The notes under the pieces: generated by a model
What the model was told of the DNA's origin: nothing
Databases searched by the model: none
What the model saw: only the letters and a program-made list of their open reading frames with translations
Made by a program: the position numbers and the translations under genes
Assembly (NCBI GenBank): GCA_016711205.1
Contig: JADJTM010000001.1
Coordinates: forward strand, 248,001 to 312,000
From: Micropruina sp.
GTDB lineage: Bacteria > Actinomycetota > Actinomycetes > Propionibacteriales > Propionibacteriaceae
Length of the DNA: 64,000 bases
Direction of reading: 5' to 3'
In this document: positions 1 to 8,239 of the stretch, piece by piece
Layout of the letters: every line of letters starts with the position of its first letter
Position numbering within the stretch: position 1 is the stretch's first letter

Positions 1-45
1 TGCGCCGTCCCCCGGGTCGTGAAGCGAACCCGGAGGACACCGTGA
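1..45 (+). CDS. 3' end of an upstream gene, possibly the ABC importer ATPase (partial)
   Basis: Frame 1 is open from the window edge to a TGA at 43-45. That stop overlaps the GTG start of the permease at 42 (GTGA), the usual layout inside an ABC operon. Only 14 codons are visible and they are basic and uninformative. Calling it the ATP-binding subunit is inference from the permease and binding-protein genes that follow. Confidence 0.35.
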   Translation, partial: CAVPRVVKRTRRTP

Positions 46-968
46 AGCAGTTCAACCCTAGGCCCGGATCCGCCGGTCTGCGCCTACTGCGCGACCCCAT
101 CCGGGCGCCCTGGCTGCGCCGGCCACGCTCAACAGACGCCCGGTATGCCCTCGCGCGGACCGGCTTGCCAGCCCACCCGTCTGGTGCCGCTCGCAACGGC
201 GCCCATCGGTGGATCCCGGCTACGCGGCGACGCATCCTGGCGCCGATGCTGCTGGGGGTCGTCCTGCTGGTCGCCTGGGCGATCGCCGCCGCGATCGCCT
301 CCCCGGTCCTGCTGCCGGGCCCGGCCCGGGTGCTCGCCCGGCTCTGGACGGATCTGCTCACCGGCGCCCTGTGGCCCTACCTGGCGATCACCCTGACCGA
401 GGCCTTCGGCGGCTGCGTGCTGGGTGCCGTCGTCGCGCTGCCGCTGGCGGTCGCCATTCACCGCTCGGTCTGGTTCTCGGACGCCGTCCAGCCCTTTCTC
501 GGTGCCACCCAGGCCATTCCCGCGATCGCACTGGCCCCGCTGCTGGTGCTGTGGGTCGGCTACGGCCTCGTGCCCGTGGTGGTGCTGTGCGCCCTGATCG
601 TGTTCTTTCCCATCCTGGTCGCGGCGGTCGTCGGGCTGCGCATGGTCTCTCGCGAGGTGGTGGACGCCGCCCGCCTCGACGGTGCGGGCAGCCTCGGGCT
701 GCTGCGGCACGTCGAGGCGCCGTTGGCGCTGCCGTCCCTGCTCGGCGGGCTGAAGAACGGGTTCGCGCTGAGCGTCACCGGTGCCGTGGTGGGCGAGATG
801 GTGATGGGTGGCAGCGGGCTGGGCACGGTGCTCACCGTGCAGCGCGACGCCGTGGACACCACCGGGATGTTCGCCTCCATCGCCTGGCTGTGCGTGATCG
901 CCGCCGCGGCCTATTCGTTGATCACCTGGTGGGAGCGCCGCTCCGCCATCGTCGAGTCCCTGACGTGA
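42..968 (+). CDS. ABC transporter permease, SsuC/ThiX type
   Basis: Inner-membrane permease of a BPD_transp_1 (SsuC/TauC/ThiX) importer, 308 aa. Hydrophobic segments run from about residue 68 to the end. The cytoplasmic EAA-type loop is seen as VVDAARLDGAGSLGLLRHV near residue 205, followed by a conserved VGEMVMGGSGLG stretch. The GTG start at 42 has a good ribosome site (GGAGG, 32-36) and overlaps the previous gene by four bases. The first 65 residues are unusual: bases 82-222, coding roughly residues 14-60, are a copy of a 140-bp repeat that also occurs at 36576-36719. The cytoplasmic N-terminal tail is therefore repeat-derived. The next gene encodes a THI5-like binding protein, which points to a thiamine-pyrimidine precursor as substrate. 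Alkanesulfonate-type substrates are not excluded. Confidence 0.85.
   Translation: MKQFNPRPGSAGLRLLRDPIRAPWLRRPRSTDARYALARTGLPAHPSGAARNGAHRWIPATRRRILAPMLLGVVLLVAWAIAAAIASPVLLPGPARVLARLWTDLLTGALWPYLAITLTEAFGGCVLGAVVALPLAVAIHRSVWFSDAVQPFLGATQAIPAIALAPLLVLWVGYGLVPVVVLCALIVFFPILVAAVVGLRMVSREVVDAARLDGAGSLGLLRHVEAPLALPSLLGGLKNGFALSVTGAVVGEMVMGGSGLGTVLTVQRDAVDTTGMFASIAWLCVIAAAAYSLITWWERRSAIVESLT
82..222. repeat. 140-bp dispersed element, copy 1, inside the ABC permease gene
   Basis: Matches 36576-36719. It lies in the 5' coding part of the permease and keeps the frame open, adding about 45 residues before the first membrane helix. No terminal inverted repeats are obvious. Confidence 0.8.
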
Positions 969-1004
969 CCAACCCCATGAAGCCCTGACCCGAGGAGCGT
1001 CCCT

Positions 1005-2030
1005 ATGCATCGTCGATCCCTGCTGACAGCGGCCCTGGCGCTGGCCGTCGCCGGCTGCGCCGCACCGTCCGGCACCCCCACGGCCGGCTCGGCGTCGGCA
1101 ACGGCCGGCCCGTCCGGCACGCCCGCGGTGCGGGCCACGATCGGGCTCAGCTACATACCCAGCGTCCAGTTTGCGCCCTTCTACGTGGCCGAGGCGGACG
1201 CCCTGTTCGGCGGCGTCGCCGCCGATGTGACGCTGCGCCATCACGGGGCCACCGAGGGCTTGTTCACCGCGTTCTCCTCCGGTGCCGAGGACTTTCTGGT
1301 CGCCGCCGGATCCGAAGCGATGCAGGCGCGTGCCGAGGGTGTCGACGTGATCGCCGTCAGCTCGTACTACCAGGCCTTCCCGGCTCAGGTGCTGGTGCTG
1401 GACGCCACGCCGATCCGGTCGCTGGCCGACCTCAGGGGGCGGTCCCTGGGCGTGCCCGGACGCTACGGCGAGTCGTGGCTGGCCGCTCAGGTGGCGTTGC
1501 GTACGGCCGGTTTGTCCGAGGCCGACGTCACCATCGTCGAGGTCGGCTACACCCAGGTCGCCGCCCTGACCAACAAGAAAGTGGACGCCGTGATCGGCTT
1601 CAGCAACAACGAGCTGGTCCAGCTGGGGACCGGGGAGGCGAAGCCGCGGGCGCTGCCGGTGGCGGACGGCACCGTCCCCCTGGTCAGCGTGTGCCTGCTG
1701 ACCTCGAACGCCTACGCAAAGGCACATCCGCAGGTGGTGCGCCAGGTGGTGGCCGCTGTCGCCCGGGGCATCGAGCGGACGGCGGCCGACCAGTCCCGCG
1801 CGATCGACCTGGCCGCCGCCCAGATCCCCGGCTGGAGCGCGACCGCACGGCCGAACGCAGAGGCGGTGCTGGCGGCGACCGTGCAGCTGATGGCGCTGCA
1901 TGACGGCGCGTTCGACCCGGCCCTCGACCCCGCGCAATGGACGGCGATGGGCCGGTTCCTCGACTCCGCCGGCCTGATCAGTGCGAGCGTCACGCCGACG
2001 GATGCGTTCAGCAACGACTATGCGAACTAG
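1005..2030 (+). CDS. ABC transporter substrate-binding lipoprotein, NMT1/THI5-like
   Basis: Extracellular substrate-binding protein of 341 aa. The N-terminus is a lipoprotein signal peptide (two Arg, hydrophobic stretch, lipobox VAGC near residue 19), so it should be lipid-anchored at Cys19. The mature part opens with IGLSYIPSVQFAPFYVAEA, the typical first strand of NMT1/THI5-like binding proteins. The family delivers hydroxymethylpyrimidine precursors or related compounds to ThiXYZ-type permeases. It lies 36 bp after the permease gene with GAGGAG upstream (about 993-998). The exact ligand cannot be read from the sequence. Confidence 0.85.
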   Translation: MHRRSLLTAALALAVAGCAAPSGTPTAGSASATAGPSGTPAVRATIGLSYIPSVQFAPFYVAEADALFGGVAADVTLRHHGATEGLFTAFSSGAEDFLVAAGSEAMQARAEGVDVIAVSSYYQAFPAQVLVLDATPIRSLADLRGRSLGVPGRYGESWLAAQVALRTAGLSEADVTIVEVGYTQVAALTNKKVDAVIGFSNNELVQLGTGEAKPRALPVADGTVPLVSVCLLTSNAYAKAHPQVVRQVVAAVARGIERTAADQSRAIDLAAAQIPGWSATARPNAEAVLAATVQLMALHDGAFDPALDPAQWTAMGRFLDSAGLISASVTPTDAFSNDYAN

Positions 2031-2267
2031 TGGTGACCCCCTTGGGAGACGCACCCCTGGCCCCGCGGACGACCGCAGCGGCCCGTCCGGCGCGGTGCCG
2101 GCGGCAAGGGTGAGGCGCCACGCCCGTTTTCTGGCGAGTGTCAGTGGCGGGTGGCACTATGACCTCATGAGGCTGCAACAGCTCGGGTGGGCACCTGTCG
2201 TCCCGGCCGACCACGCAGCCCAACACCGCTCGTCCACCGGCACTTTCCGACCGGAGTCCTGAGCGGC

Positions 2268-4520
2268 GTGTCCCCATGGCGAAGGGCGGGCAACCTGGGT
2301 AGGGCCGATCCTGCCCGGGGCGCCAGCGCGGCCGGTCTGCGCTTGTGGCTGGCCCGCGCGGTCGCCATGACCTGCTTGGCCAGCCTGCTTCCGGCCTTGT
2401 TCATCTCGCTCCCGCAACTGCCCAACCTGAGCCAGGTGTGGCTGGTGCTGGTCGGTGGCAGCATCGTCGGGTTCAGCCTGTTGATGCCGCTCTACGCCTG
2501 GGCGTCGAGCGACATCCGCTGGCTGTGCGGTCTCTATGCGCTGGCGAACCTGGCCGGTCTCGCCACCTGGCCGCTGGCCTGGCACACCACCGAGGTGGGC
2601 AGCGCCCCATGGCTGTGGGTGTGCCTGGGGGTGGCCACGGTGTGCGCGGCGATGGCCACCACCGTTTCCATGGGCTTCATCTACGCCGGGGTGTCGGCGT
2701 TGATCTTCGGCGCGGTCCGCATGACGCTCTCAGGCGGCGCGGTGTCGGCGCTGACCGCCATGCAGGACGTACTGGCCCTGGTGGTGCTGCCCACCGCGCT
2801 GCTGCTGTTGATTCAGTCGTTCGCGCAGGCGGTCGAAGAACTGGACGCCACCACTGCCGAATCCCAGCGGGTCGAGGCCGACCGGGCGATCGACAAAGCC
2901 ATCGGCCAGCGCCGCACGATTCTGGACGGCATCATCCACGACCAGGTGATGACCACCCTGGTCGCAGCGGTCCAGACCGATCACACGCGGGGCGAGGTCG
3001 CCGACCTGGCCAGGTCGGCGCTCAGGTCCCTGGCCGACGCGGCCGCCCCCACCGACGTCGGTCAGCCACTGACCCCGCACCAGTTGGCCCGGCTGATCGA
3101 AGACATGGTCGAGGCGGTGTGCCCGCAGGCCAGGGTGAGCGTCGCCGCGGACATCGACGGGGTGGCTGTCAGCCCGTCCGTCGCCAGCACGCTGGGTCAG
3201 GCCGCGCGCGAGGCGGCGCTCAACGTCACCCGCCATGCTGAGGCCGAGCACGTGTCCATCGAGATCGCGGCCCGGCTGGTCGGCGACGACCAGGGCGTCC
3301 AGGTCGACATCCGCGACGACGGCCGCGGCTTCGACCCGCAGGCGATCGACGAGGGACGATTCGGCATCAAGGTCTCGATGCACGAACGCCTGGCCGCGGT
3401 GGGCGGCACCGTCGACATCCAATCGTCTCCCGGTGCCGGCACGTTGGTCCGGCTGCGATGGTCCGGGCGCGGCCAGCAGGCCGGCGAGACCATCTCCCGG
3501 CGCCGGGCGTCCGAAGCGCTGCGATCGGTGCTGCAGGTGGAGTTGTTCCTGTTCCTGGTCTGGCTGGTGGTGGGCGTCCAGGTGCTGGTCGGGTTGATCT
3601 CGGTGCTGGCGACCCCCAACCAGCTGCCGATCCTGATCGCGCAGGGGCTGGCGGTCGTCGCCACCGCGGTCGCGCTGCACAAGGCGGGGGAGCGGCAGAT
3701 GACCACCATCGAGGGGGGCGTGGTGGTGGTGTGCCTGGCCGCCATTGCGCATCTTGTGCATTCGTCCCTGCCGGTCGGGCAACTGCCCGAATACGCGACC
3801 TGGCACAGCTCGGTGATCATGGTGCTGCTGATCACCGTGCTGGTACGCGGGCAACGGCTGGCGGCCTGGTGCGGGCTGGTGGTGTTCATCGTGCAGGTGA
3901 TCACCTGGGCCCGCGGCCACGAGCTGGGGGCACCCACGGTGCTGCAGGTGACGTTCGGACCGGTGCTGTGGCTCACCCTGGCCACGCTGGTGCTGCGCGG
4001 GCTGCGAGCGATCGGTGAGCAGCTGGTCCGGGTGCGCACCCGGTCGCGCGACAACACCCGGGCGATGGCCGAGAGCTTCTCCAACCTGGTGCTGCGCGAG
4101 GTGTGGCTGACCCAGTTGCGCGAGCAGATCGGCCCGTTGCTGCAGAACCTGGCCGACAAGTCCCACCAGCTCAGCCAGGCCGAACGCGACGCCTGCCGCA
4201 TTCTGGAAGGTCGGCTTCGCGACGCCCTGCGCGCCGGCAACCTGGTCTCCCAAGGCGTGTCGGACGCGATCCAGGCCGCCCGCGGGCGCGGGGTCGAGGT
4301 GGTGTTGGTCGACAACCGCGGCTCGAAGCTGCCCGAGACCGTCCGGCTGGCCACGCTGCGCCGACTCGAAGAACTGGTGGCGGCGTCCACCGGCGGACGC
4401 ATCGTGGCGCGCACCGCTCCGGAGGGGTACTCCGACGCGGTGACGATTCTGAAGGTCGACGACGAACGCAACCTGACTACGATTGATGAGGCCGGAACCG
4501 TGACAGTGAGGAAGACATGA
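2268..4520 (+). CDS. Membrane sensor histidine kinase with two membrane modules
   Basis: About 750 aa from GTG 2268; GTG 2187 and ATG 2367 are alternative starts and none has a strong ribosome site. Residues about 35-185 form a multi-helix membrane domain. A NarL-type H-box follows (HDQVMTTL, His about 224), then a HATPase_c domain with the N-box region EAALNVTRHAE and G-boxes DDGRGFD and GAGT, ending near residue 410. A second membrane domain of several helices spans about 425-585. After it comes a cytoplasmic helical region and a tail with no clear catalytic motif. Most NarL/DesK-family kinases end after the ATPase domain, so the second half is unusual. The stop overlaps the response regulator start (ATGA), so the two proteins should work as a pair. 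Confidence 0.82.
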   Translation: MSPWRRAGNLGRADPARGASAAGLRLWLARAVAMTCLASLLPALFISLPQLPNLSQVWLVLVGGSIVGFSLLMPLYAWASSDIRWLCGLYALANLAGLATWPLAWHTTEVGSAPWLWVCLGVATVCAAMATTVSMGFIYAGVSALIFGAVRMTLSGGAVSALTAMQDVLALVVLPTALLLLIQSFAQAVEELDATTAESQRVEADRAIDKAIGQRRTILDGIIHDQVMTTLVAAVQTDHTRGEVADLARSALRSLADAAAPTDVGQPLTPHQLARLIEDMVEAVCPQARVSVAADIDGVAVSPSVASTLGQAAREAALNVTRHAEAEHVSIEIAARLVGDDQGVQVDIRDDGRGFDPQAIDEGRFGIKVSMHERLAAVGGTVDIQSSPGAGTLVRLRWSGRGQQAGETISRRRASEALRSVLQVELFLFLVWLVVGVQVLVGLISVLATPNQLPILIAQGLAVVATAVALHKAGERQMTTIEGGVVVVCLAAIAHLVHSSLPVGQLPEYATWHSSVIMVLLITVLVRGQRLAAWCGLVVFIVQVITWARGHELGAPTVLQVTFGPVLWLTLATLVLRGLRAIGEQLVRVRTRSRDNTRAMAESFSNLVLREVWLTQLREQIGPLLQNLADKSHQLSQAERDACRILEGRLRDALRAGNLVSQGVSDAIQAARGRGVEVVLVDNRGSKLPETVRLATLRRLEELVAASTGGRIVARTAPEGYSDAVTILKVDDERNLTTIDEAGTVTVRKT

Positions 4521-5179
4521 CCGCACCTTCCGCGATCCGCACCGCGATCATCGACGATCACGAGGCGATCCGACTGGGCGTCGGGGCCGCGTTGCAGCAG
4601 CACACCGGCGGCCAGGTGCGGGTGGTCAGTTCACACGAAACCGTGGACGCCTTTCTCGCCGACCACGTCGAGGCCGACGTGGTGATGCTCGACCTGTCGC
4701 TGGGCGATGACACCGATCCGAAAGACAACGTCGAACGGCTGGCCGAGGTCGGCTACCGCATTCTGGTCTATTCGATCGCCGACAACATGTACCTGGTGCG
4801 CCGGGCGTTGGCCGGCGGGGCCGATGGGGTCTGCCGCAAGGCCGAGCCGATCGCGCAGACCATCGAGGCTCTCGAAGCGGTGGCGCACGGGCAGATGGTG
4901 CTCTCGCAAGAGATTCTCGGCGCCATCGAATCCGACACCAGCTACGTGGCGGCGAGCCTCGGCCCGCGCGAGCGGCAGGTGCTGTCGCTGTACGTCGCGG
5001 GCCTGGAGATTCCCGAGGTCGCGCAGCAGCTGTACATCACCGACAACAGCGTCAAGGAGTACCTCAAGCGCATCCGGGTGAAGTACACCCAGGTGAACCG
5101 GCCCGCCAACAACAAGCTGGACCTGCTCCGGCGCGCCATCGAGGACGGCATCATCCCGCCGGTGGAGCGCCGCACCTGA
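4517..5179 (+). CDS. LuxR/NarL-family response regulator
   Basis: 220 aa. The N-terminal receiver domain has the acidic pair Asp13-Asp14 and phospho-acceptor Asp59 in VMLDLSL. The C-terminal helix-turn-helix begins near residue 150 (LGPRERQVLSLYVAG). Its recognition helix reads TDNSVKEYLKRIRVKY, where most NarL proteins have a TVKxHxxxI pattern; the VKEYLKRIR variant and the following Asn-rich stretch are somewhat divergent. Translation is coupled to the kinase by ATGA at 4517. Targets are unknown. A GGGGACGGTTCC hairpin begins at the stop codon. Confidence 0.9.
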   Translation: MTAPSAIRTAIIDDHEAIRLGVGAALQQHTGGQVRVVSSHETVDAFLADHVEADVVMLDLSLGDDTDPKDNVERLAEVGYRILVYSIADNMYLVRRALAGGADGVCRKAEPIAQTIEALEAVAHGQMVLSQEILGAIESDTSYVAASLGPRERQVLSLYVAGLEIPEVAQQLYITDNSVKEYLKRIRVKYTQVNRPANNKLDLLRRAIEDGIIPPVERRT

Positions 5180-5214
5180 GCAGGATTCGGGGACGGTTCC
5201 TATTCCTGCTCACG
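5177..5214 (+). repeat. GGGGACGGTTCC hairpin element at a gene 3' end (copy 1)
   Basis: The arms GAGCAGGA and TCCTGCTC are perfectly complementary and enclose the core GGGGACGGTTCC (5189-5200). The TGA stop of the response regulator begins at 5177, so the left arm starts on the stop codon. There is no T-run after the stem, so this is not a classical intrinsic terminator. It belongs to the family described at 10.9, 36.2, 39.2 and 49.2 kb. Confidence 0.7.
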
Positions 5215-5240
5215 AGGGCTCGCCCAAGCGGTGGACTCGC

Positions 5241-5924
5241 TCAGTACCAGCCGTGGACGGCCTTGAAGTCCCATCCGTCGCAGGGGGTGCCGTAGCGGTC
5301 CTTGATGTACTTCAGCCCCCACTTGATCTGGGTGGCCGGGTTGGTCTTCCAATCATCGCCCGCACTGGCCATCTTGGTGGCCGGCAGCGACTGCGGAATG
5401 CCGTAGGCGCCCGAAGACGGGTTTTTGGCGTCCCACTGCCAGTTCGACTCCTGGGTGAAGATCTTGTTCACGCAGGTGAACTCGTCCTCGCCCCACTCGT
5501 ACTCGTTGAGCATCATTATCTTGGCGATGTCGCGCGGGTCGGTGGTCAGCGGGTCGTAGCCCAGCTTCTTCACCTGCTCGGCGTACAGGGCCTTCTGCTC
5601 GGCGATGCGGGCCTCCTGCTCGGCCTTGTTGCGAGCCGTGACGAACTCGTTGACCTGCAGGGTGCGTTCGGCCACCGCGATCTCGACCTTGGTCTGCGAC
5701 AGCGCGGCCCGGCGCTGTTCGAGCGCCCGTGCCACCGCAGGCAGCATCGTCGGACGGGTGTCGTCACGCGAGATCTGCGAGTCGCGATCGTCCACGGACG
5801 GCAGCGCGGCCGCGACCCGGGTGGCGTCCTGCGGCACGCCGGTGAAGCCGGTGGCGAAGCTCAGTGCAGCCAGCACCGCAACGACGGGTCGGACGAACGG
5901 CTGCATCCTTCGAGAGTGCCACAT
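5241..5924 (-). CDS. Secreted lysozyme-like/transglycosylase protein
   Basis: 227 aa with a signal peptide (hydrophobic stretch about residues 10-30, then Ala-rich). The middle, about 60-125, is charged and likely a coiled coil (EQRRAALSQTKVEIAVAERT and on). The C-terminal 85 residues resemble the lysozyme-like fold of transglycosylase/aggregation-promoting-factor proteins: FTQESNW carries the probable catalytic Glu, followed by SSGAYGIPQSLPATKM and a Trp-Gly-rich end. This architecture is common in secreted peptidoglycan-active proteins of actinobacteria. ATG 5924 has AGAGG five bases upstream. The gene stands alone and converges with the response regulator. Confidence 0.8.
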   Translation of the reverse strand: MWHSRRMQPFVRPVVAVLAALSFATGFTGVPQDATRVAAALPSVDDRDSQISRDDTRPTMLPAVARALEQRRAALSQTKVEIAVAERTLQVNEFVTARNKAEQEARIAEQKALYAEQVKKLGYDPLTTDPRDIAKIMMLNEYEWGEDEFTCVNKIFTQESNWQWDAKNPSSGAYGIPQSLPATKMASAGDDWKTNPATQIKWGLKYIKDRYGTPCDGWDFKAVHGWY

Positions 5925-5998
5925 GAAGCCTCTGCAAGAAAACCTCAGCTGTCACCAATCCGGGTGACAACGGCACCGATTGGGCGACGCGGTGGGGT

Positions 5999-6244
5999 TC
6001 AGAGCCCGCGCAGAAAGTCGGGGTCGTCGTCGGGTGCCGGCGGACGGGTCTGCGGCGGCTGCCGACGCACGGGACGCCCGAACACCAGCCAGCCGATCGC
6101 TCCCAGCCCTGGCAGCGCGATGATCAGCACCGCCCACAACCAACGCGGCATCAACCGGACCCGGCCGGGGTCGGCCTGCGCCACCTCCACCATGCAGTAG
6201 ACGACGAGCAGCGCGAGAATGAGCACGGGCAGGACTCGCGGCAT
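5999..6244 (-). CDS. Small membrane protein, PLD nuclease N-terminal (PLDc_N) family
   Basis: 81 aa. Two hydrophobic helices (about residues 4-20 and 35-56) flank the conserved-type linker RLMPRWLWAVLIIALPGLGAI-like segment, ending WLVFGRP. That is the hallmark of the PLDc_N family of two-helix membrane proteins. The tail is short, polar, Pro- and Asp-rich. Function is unknown for stand-alone members. In actinobacteria this family is often found beside menaquinone genes, and here it is divergent from menE, 33 bp away. Confidence 0.75.
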   Translation of the reverse strand: MPRVLPVLILALLVVYCMVEVAQADPGRVRLMPRWLWAVLIIALPGLGAIGWLVFGRPVRRQPPQTRPPAPDDDPDFLRGL

Positions 6245-6277
6245 GCCACCCAATCTACCCGGCGTTAGGGTGAGCCA

Positions 6278-7360
6278 ATGCACACCCCGATCGCGACCGG
6301 TGCGGCCATTCCGGCCGCGGTGGCCGAGGCGCTCGCGGGCGGCCCGGGCGTGCTGGTGGGCGCGGACGACACGCGCATTCCGACCGGCTGGCAGCCGCAG
6401 GGCCCGCCACTCGCGCGCGATGTCGCGGTGCTGATCGGCACCTCGGGGTCGACCGGTGCGCCCAAGGGGGTGCTGCTGACCCGCGACGCGATCGCGGCTT
6501 CGGTGCGGGCCACCCACCGTCGCCTCGGCGGCGCCGGCCACTGGGTGTGCCCGCTGCCGATGCACTATGTGGCCGGCATGATGACCGCGGCGCGGGCGGC
6601 CCTGGGTGGCGGAGCGCTGAGCGTGGTGCCGTCCGAACTGACCGAGCTGCCGCTGCGTCCGGGCCGCAACTACCTCTCCGTGGTGGCGGCCCAGCTGCAC
6701 CGCGCGCTGGAATCCGACGCCATCACCGGGGCCTTGGCCGGCTTCGACGCGATCCTGGTCGGCGGCTCGGCGATCCCGGCCGGACTGCTGCACCGTGGCC
6801 GCGAGGCCGGGCTGACCCTCGTCCCCACCTACGGGATGGCCGAGACCTGCGGCGGCTGCGTCTACGCCGGCGTGCCGCTGGACGATGTCGCGGTGACGAT
6901 CGATGACGACGACCGGATCAGCCTGAGCGGCCCGATGGTGTTCTCGGGCTACCGGCTCGACCCGCGCCTTACCGAGCAGGTGCTCGCCGGCCGCACACTG
7001 CGCACGTCCGATCGGGGCCGCTGGTCGCAGGGCCGGCTGCAGGTGCTGGGTCGCGCCGACGACGTGGTGATCAGCGGCGGCAGCAACGTCGACCTGGCGC
7101 ACGTGCAGCGGGTCGCGGACGACGAGCTGGGCCCGGGTGTGCTGGCCGTGCTGGCCGTACCGGACGAGCGCTGGGGCGCGCGGATCGTGGCGCTCACCGA
7201 CCGTGATCTCGACCGCACCGTGATCACCGCCACGCTGCGCCGGCGACTGGACGCCGCCGCAGTTCCGCGTGAGGTGCGCCGGGTCGCTGGCCTGCCGAGG
7301 ACGTCCACTGGCAAGATCGATCGGCGCGTCCTGCGCCAACGGTGGAACGAGGAGAGCTGA
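6278..7360 (+). CDS. menE: o-Succinylbenzoate-CoA ligase MenE
   Basis: 360 aa, ANL-superfamily acyl-CoA synthetase. The AMP/ATP-binding P-loop LIGTSGSTGAPKGV lies near residues 50-63, TYGMAETCGG near 185, and the C-terminal catalytic lysine region STGKIDRR near 345. The length is normal for actinobacterial MenE, which lacks the long N-terminal part of other acyl-CoA ligases. It activates o-succinylbenzoate with CoA and ATP in menaquinone synthesis. The stop is immediately followed by the GTG of menA, so menE, menA, menC and menD form one operon. Confidence 0.92.
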   Translation: MHTPIATGAAIPAAVAEALAGGPGVLVGADDTRIPTGWQPQGPPLARDVAVLIGTSGSTGAPKGVLLTRDAIAASVRATHRRLGGAGHWVCPLPMHYVAGMMTAARAALGGGALSVVPSELTELPLRPGRNYLSVVAAQLHRALESDAITGALAGFDAILVGGSAIPAGLLHRGREAGLTLVPTYGMAETCGGCVYAGVPLDDVAVTIDDDDRISLSGPMVFSGYRLDPRLTEQVLAGRTLRTSDRGRWSQGRLQVLGRADDVVISGGSNVDLAHVQRVADDELGPGVLAVLAVPDERWGARIVALTDRDLDRTVITATLRRRLDAAAVPREVRRVAGLPRTSTGKIDRRVLRQRWNEES

Positions 7361-8239
7361 GTGGCCACACCCGAGCAATGGTGGCAGGGCGCGCGGCCCC
7401 GCACCCTGCCGGCTGCGGTGGCGCCGGTGCTGGCCGGCAGCGGCATCGCCGCTTACGAGGGCGCTTTCGACCCGGTTCTCGCGCTGCTCTGCCTGCTCGT
7501 GGCGCTGGCCCTGCAGGTGGGCGTCAACTACGCCAACGACTATTCCGACGGTGTGCGCGGCACCGACGCCGACCGGATCGGGCCGATGCGCCTGGTCGGC
7601 TCGGGTGCGGCCGTGCCGGCTCAGGTGAAGAGGGCGGCGTTCGGCTGCTTCGCGGTCGCCGGGCTGGCGGGGTTGGCCATCGTCGCGCTCACGCAGTTGT
7701 GGTGGCTGCTCGCCGTGGGCGCGGCGGCGATCGCGGCGGCGTGGTTCTACACCGGCGGCACCCACCCCTACGGCTACCTCGGGCTCGGCGAGCTGTTCGT
7801 GTTCGTGTTCTTCGGGCTGGTCGCCGTCGCGGGCACGGTGCTGGTGCAGGTCTCGCGCACCACGCCCGCCACCTGGGCGGCCGCGGTGGCGGTGGGCGCA
7901 TTGGCCTGCGCGATCCTGGTGGCCAACAACCTGCGCGACCTGAGCGGTGACGCTGCCGCCGGCAAGCGGACGCTCGCCACCCGCCTGGGCGATCGGGGCA
8001 CGCGCTGGTTCTTCGCGGCTCTGCTGCTGCTGGCGCTGGTCTCGATCGTGCTGGTGGCCGCGTGGAGTACGTGGTGGGCACTGCTGGGCCTGGGGATGGT
8101 GGCGTTCGTCGTCGCTCCGGTGCGCGAGGTGCTGGCCGGCGGTACCGGACCCGCCCTGATCGGCGTGTTGAAGCTGGTGGGAGTGGCCGAACTGGCAGCC
8201 GCGGCCGGCCTGGCGGTGGGGTTGGTGATCGGTGCCTGA
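7361..8239 (+). CDS. menA: 1,4-Dihydroxy-2-naphthoate polyprenyltransferase MenA
   Basis: 292 aa, UbiA-superfamily membrane prenyltransferase with about eight to nine hydrophobic helices. Both Asp-rich motifs are present: NDYSDGVRGTD near residue 57 and NNLRDLSGDAAAGKRT near residue 190. It joins the polyprenyl chain to DHNA to give demethylmenaquinone. GTG 7361 directly follows the menE stop. The 3' end overlaps menC by eight bases. The polyprenyl donor is probably made by the synthase at 36.8 kb. Confidence 0.93.
   Translation: MATPEQWWQGARPRTLPAAVAPVLAGSGIAAYEGAFDPVLALLCLLVALALQVGVNYANDYSDGVRGTDADRIGPMRLVGSGAAVPAQVKRAAFGCFAVAGLAGLAIVALTQLWWLLAVGAAAIAAAWFYTGGTHPYGYLGLGELFVFVFFGLVAVAGTVLVQVSRTTPATWAAAVAVGALACAILVANNLRDLSGDAAAGKRTLATRLGDRGTRWFFAALLLLALVSIVLVAAWSTWWALLGLGMVAFVVAPVREVLAGGTGPALIGVLKLVGVAELAAAAGLAVGLVIGA

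Noticed and set aside
129..2054. Long antisense ORF (641 aa) opposite the ABC importer genes
   Set aside because: Arg/Gly/His-rich product without motifs, wholly opposite two well-supported genes. A typical high-GC shadow. The same applies to the long antisense frames at 2730-4603, 5999-8254, 7689-9302, 25718-27928, 31103-33274 and 34399-36594.
5180..5214. Intrinsic terminators at the hairpin elements
   Set aside because: Stems are good but no T-run follows any of them, so I list them as repeats and leave termination as one hypothesis.
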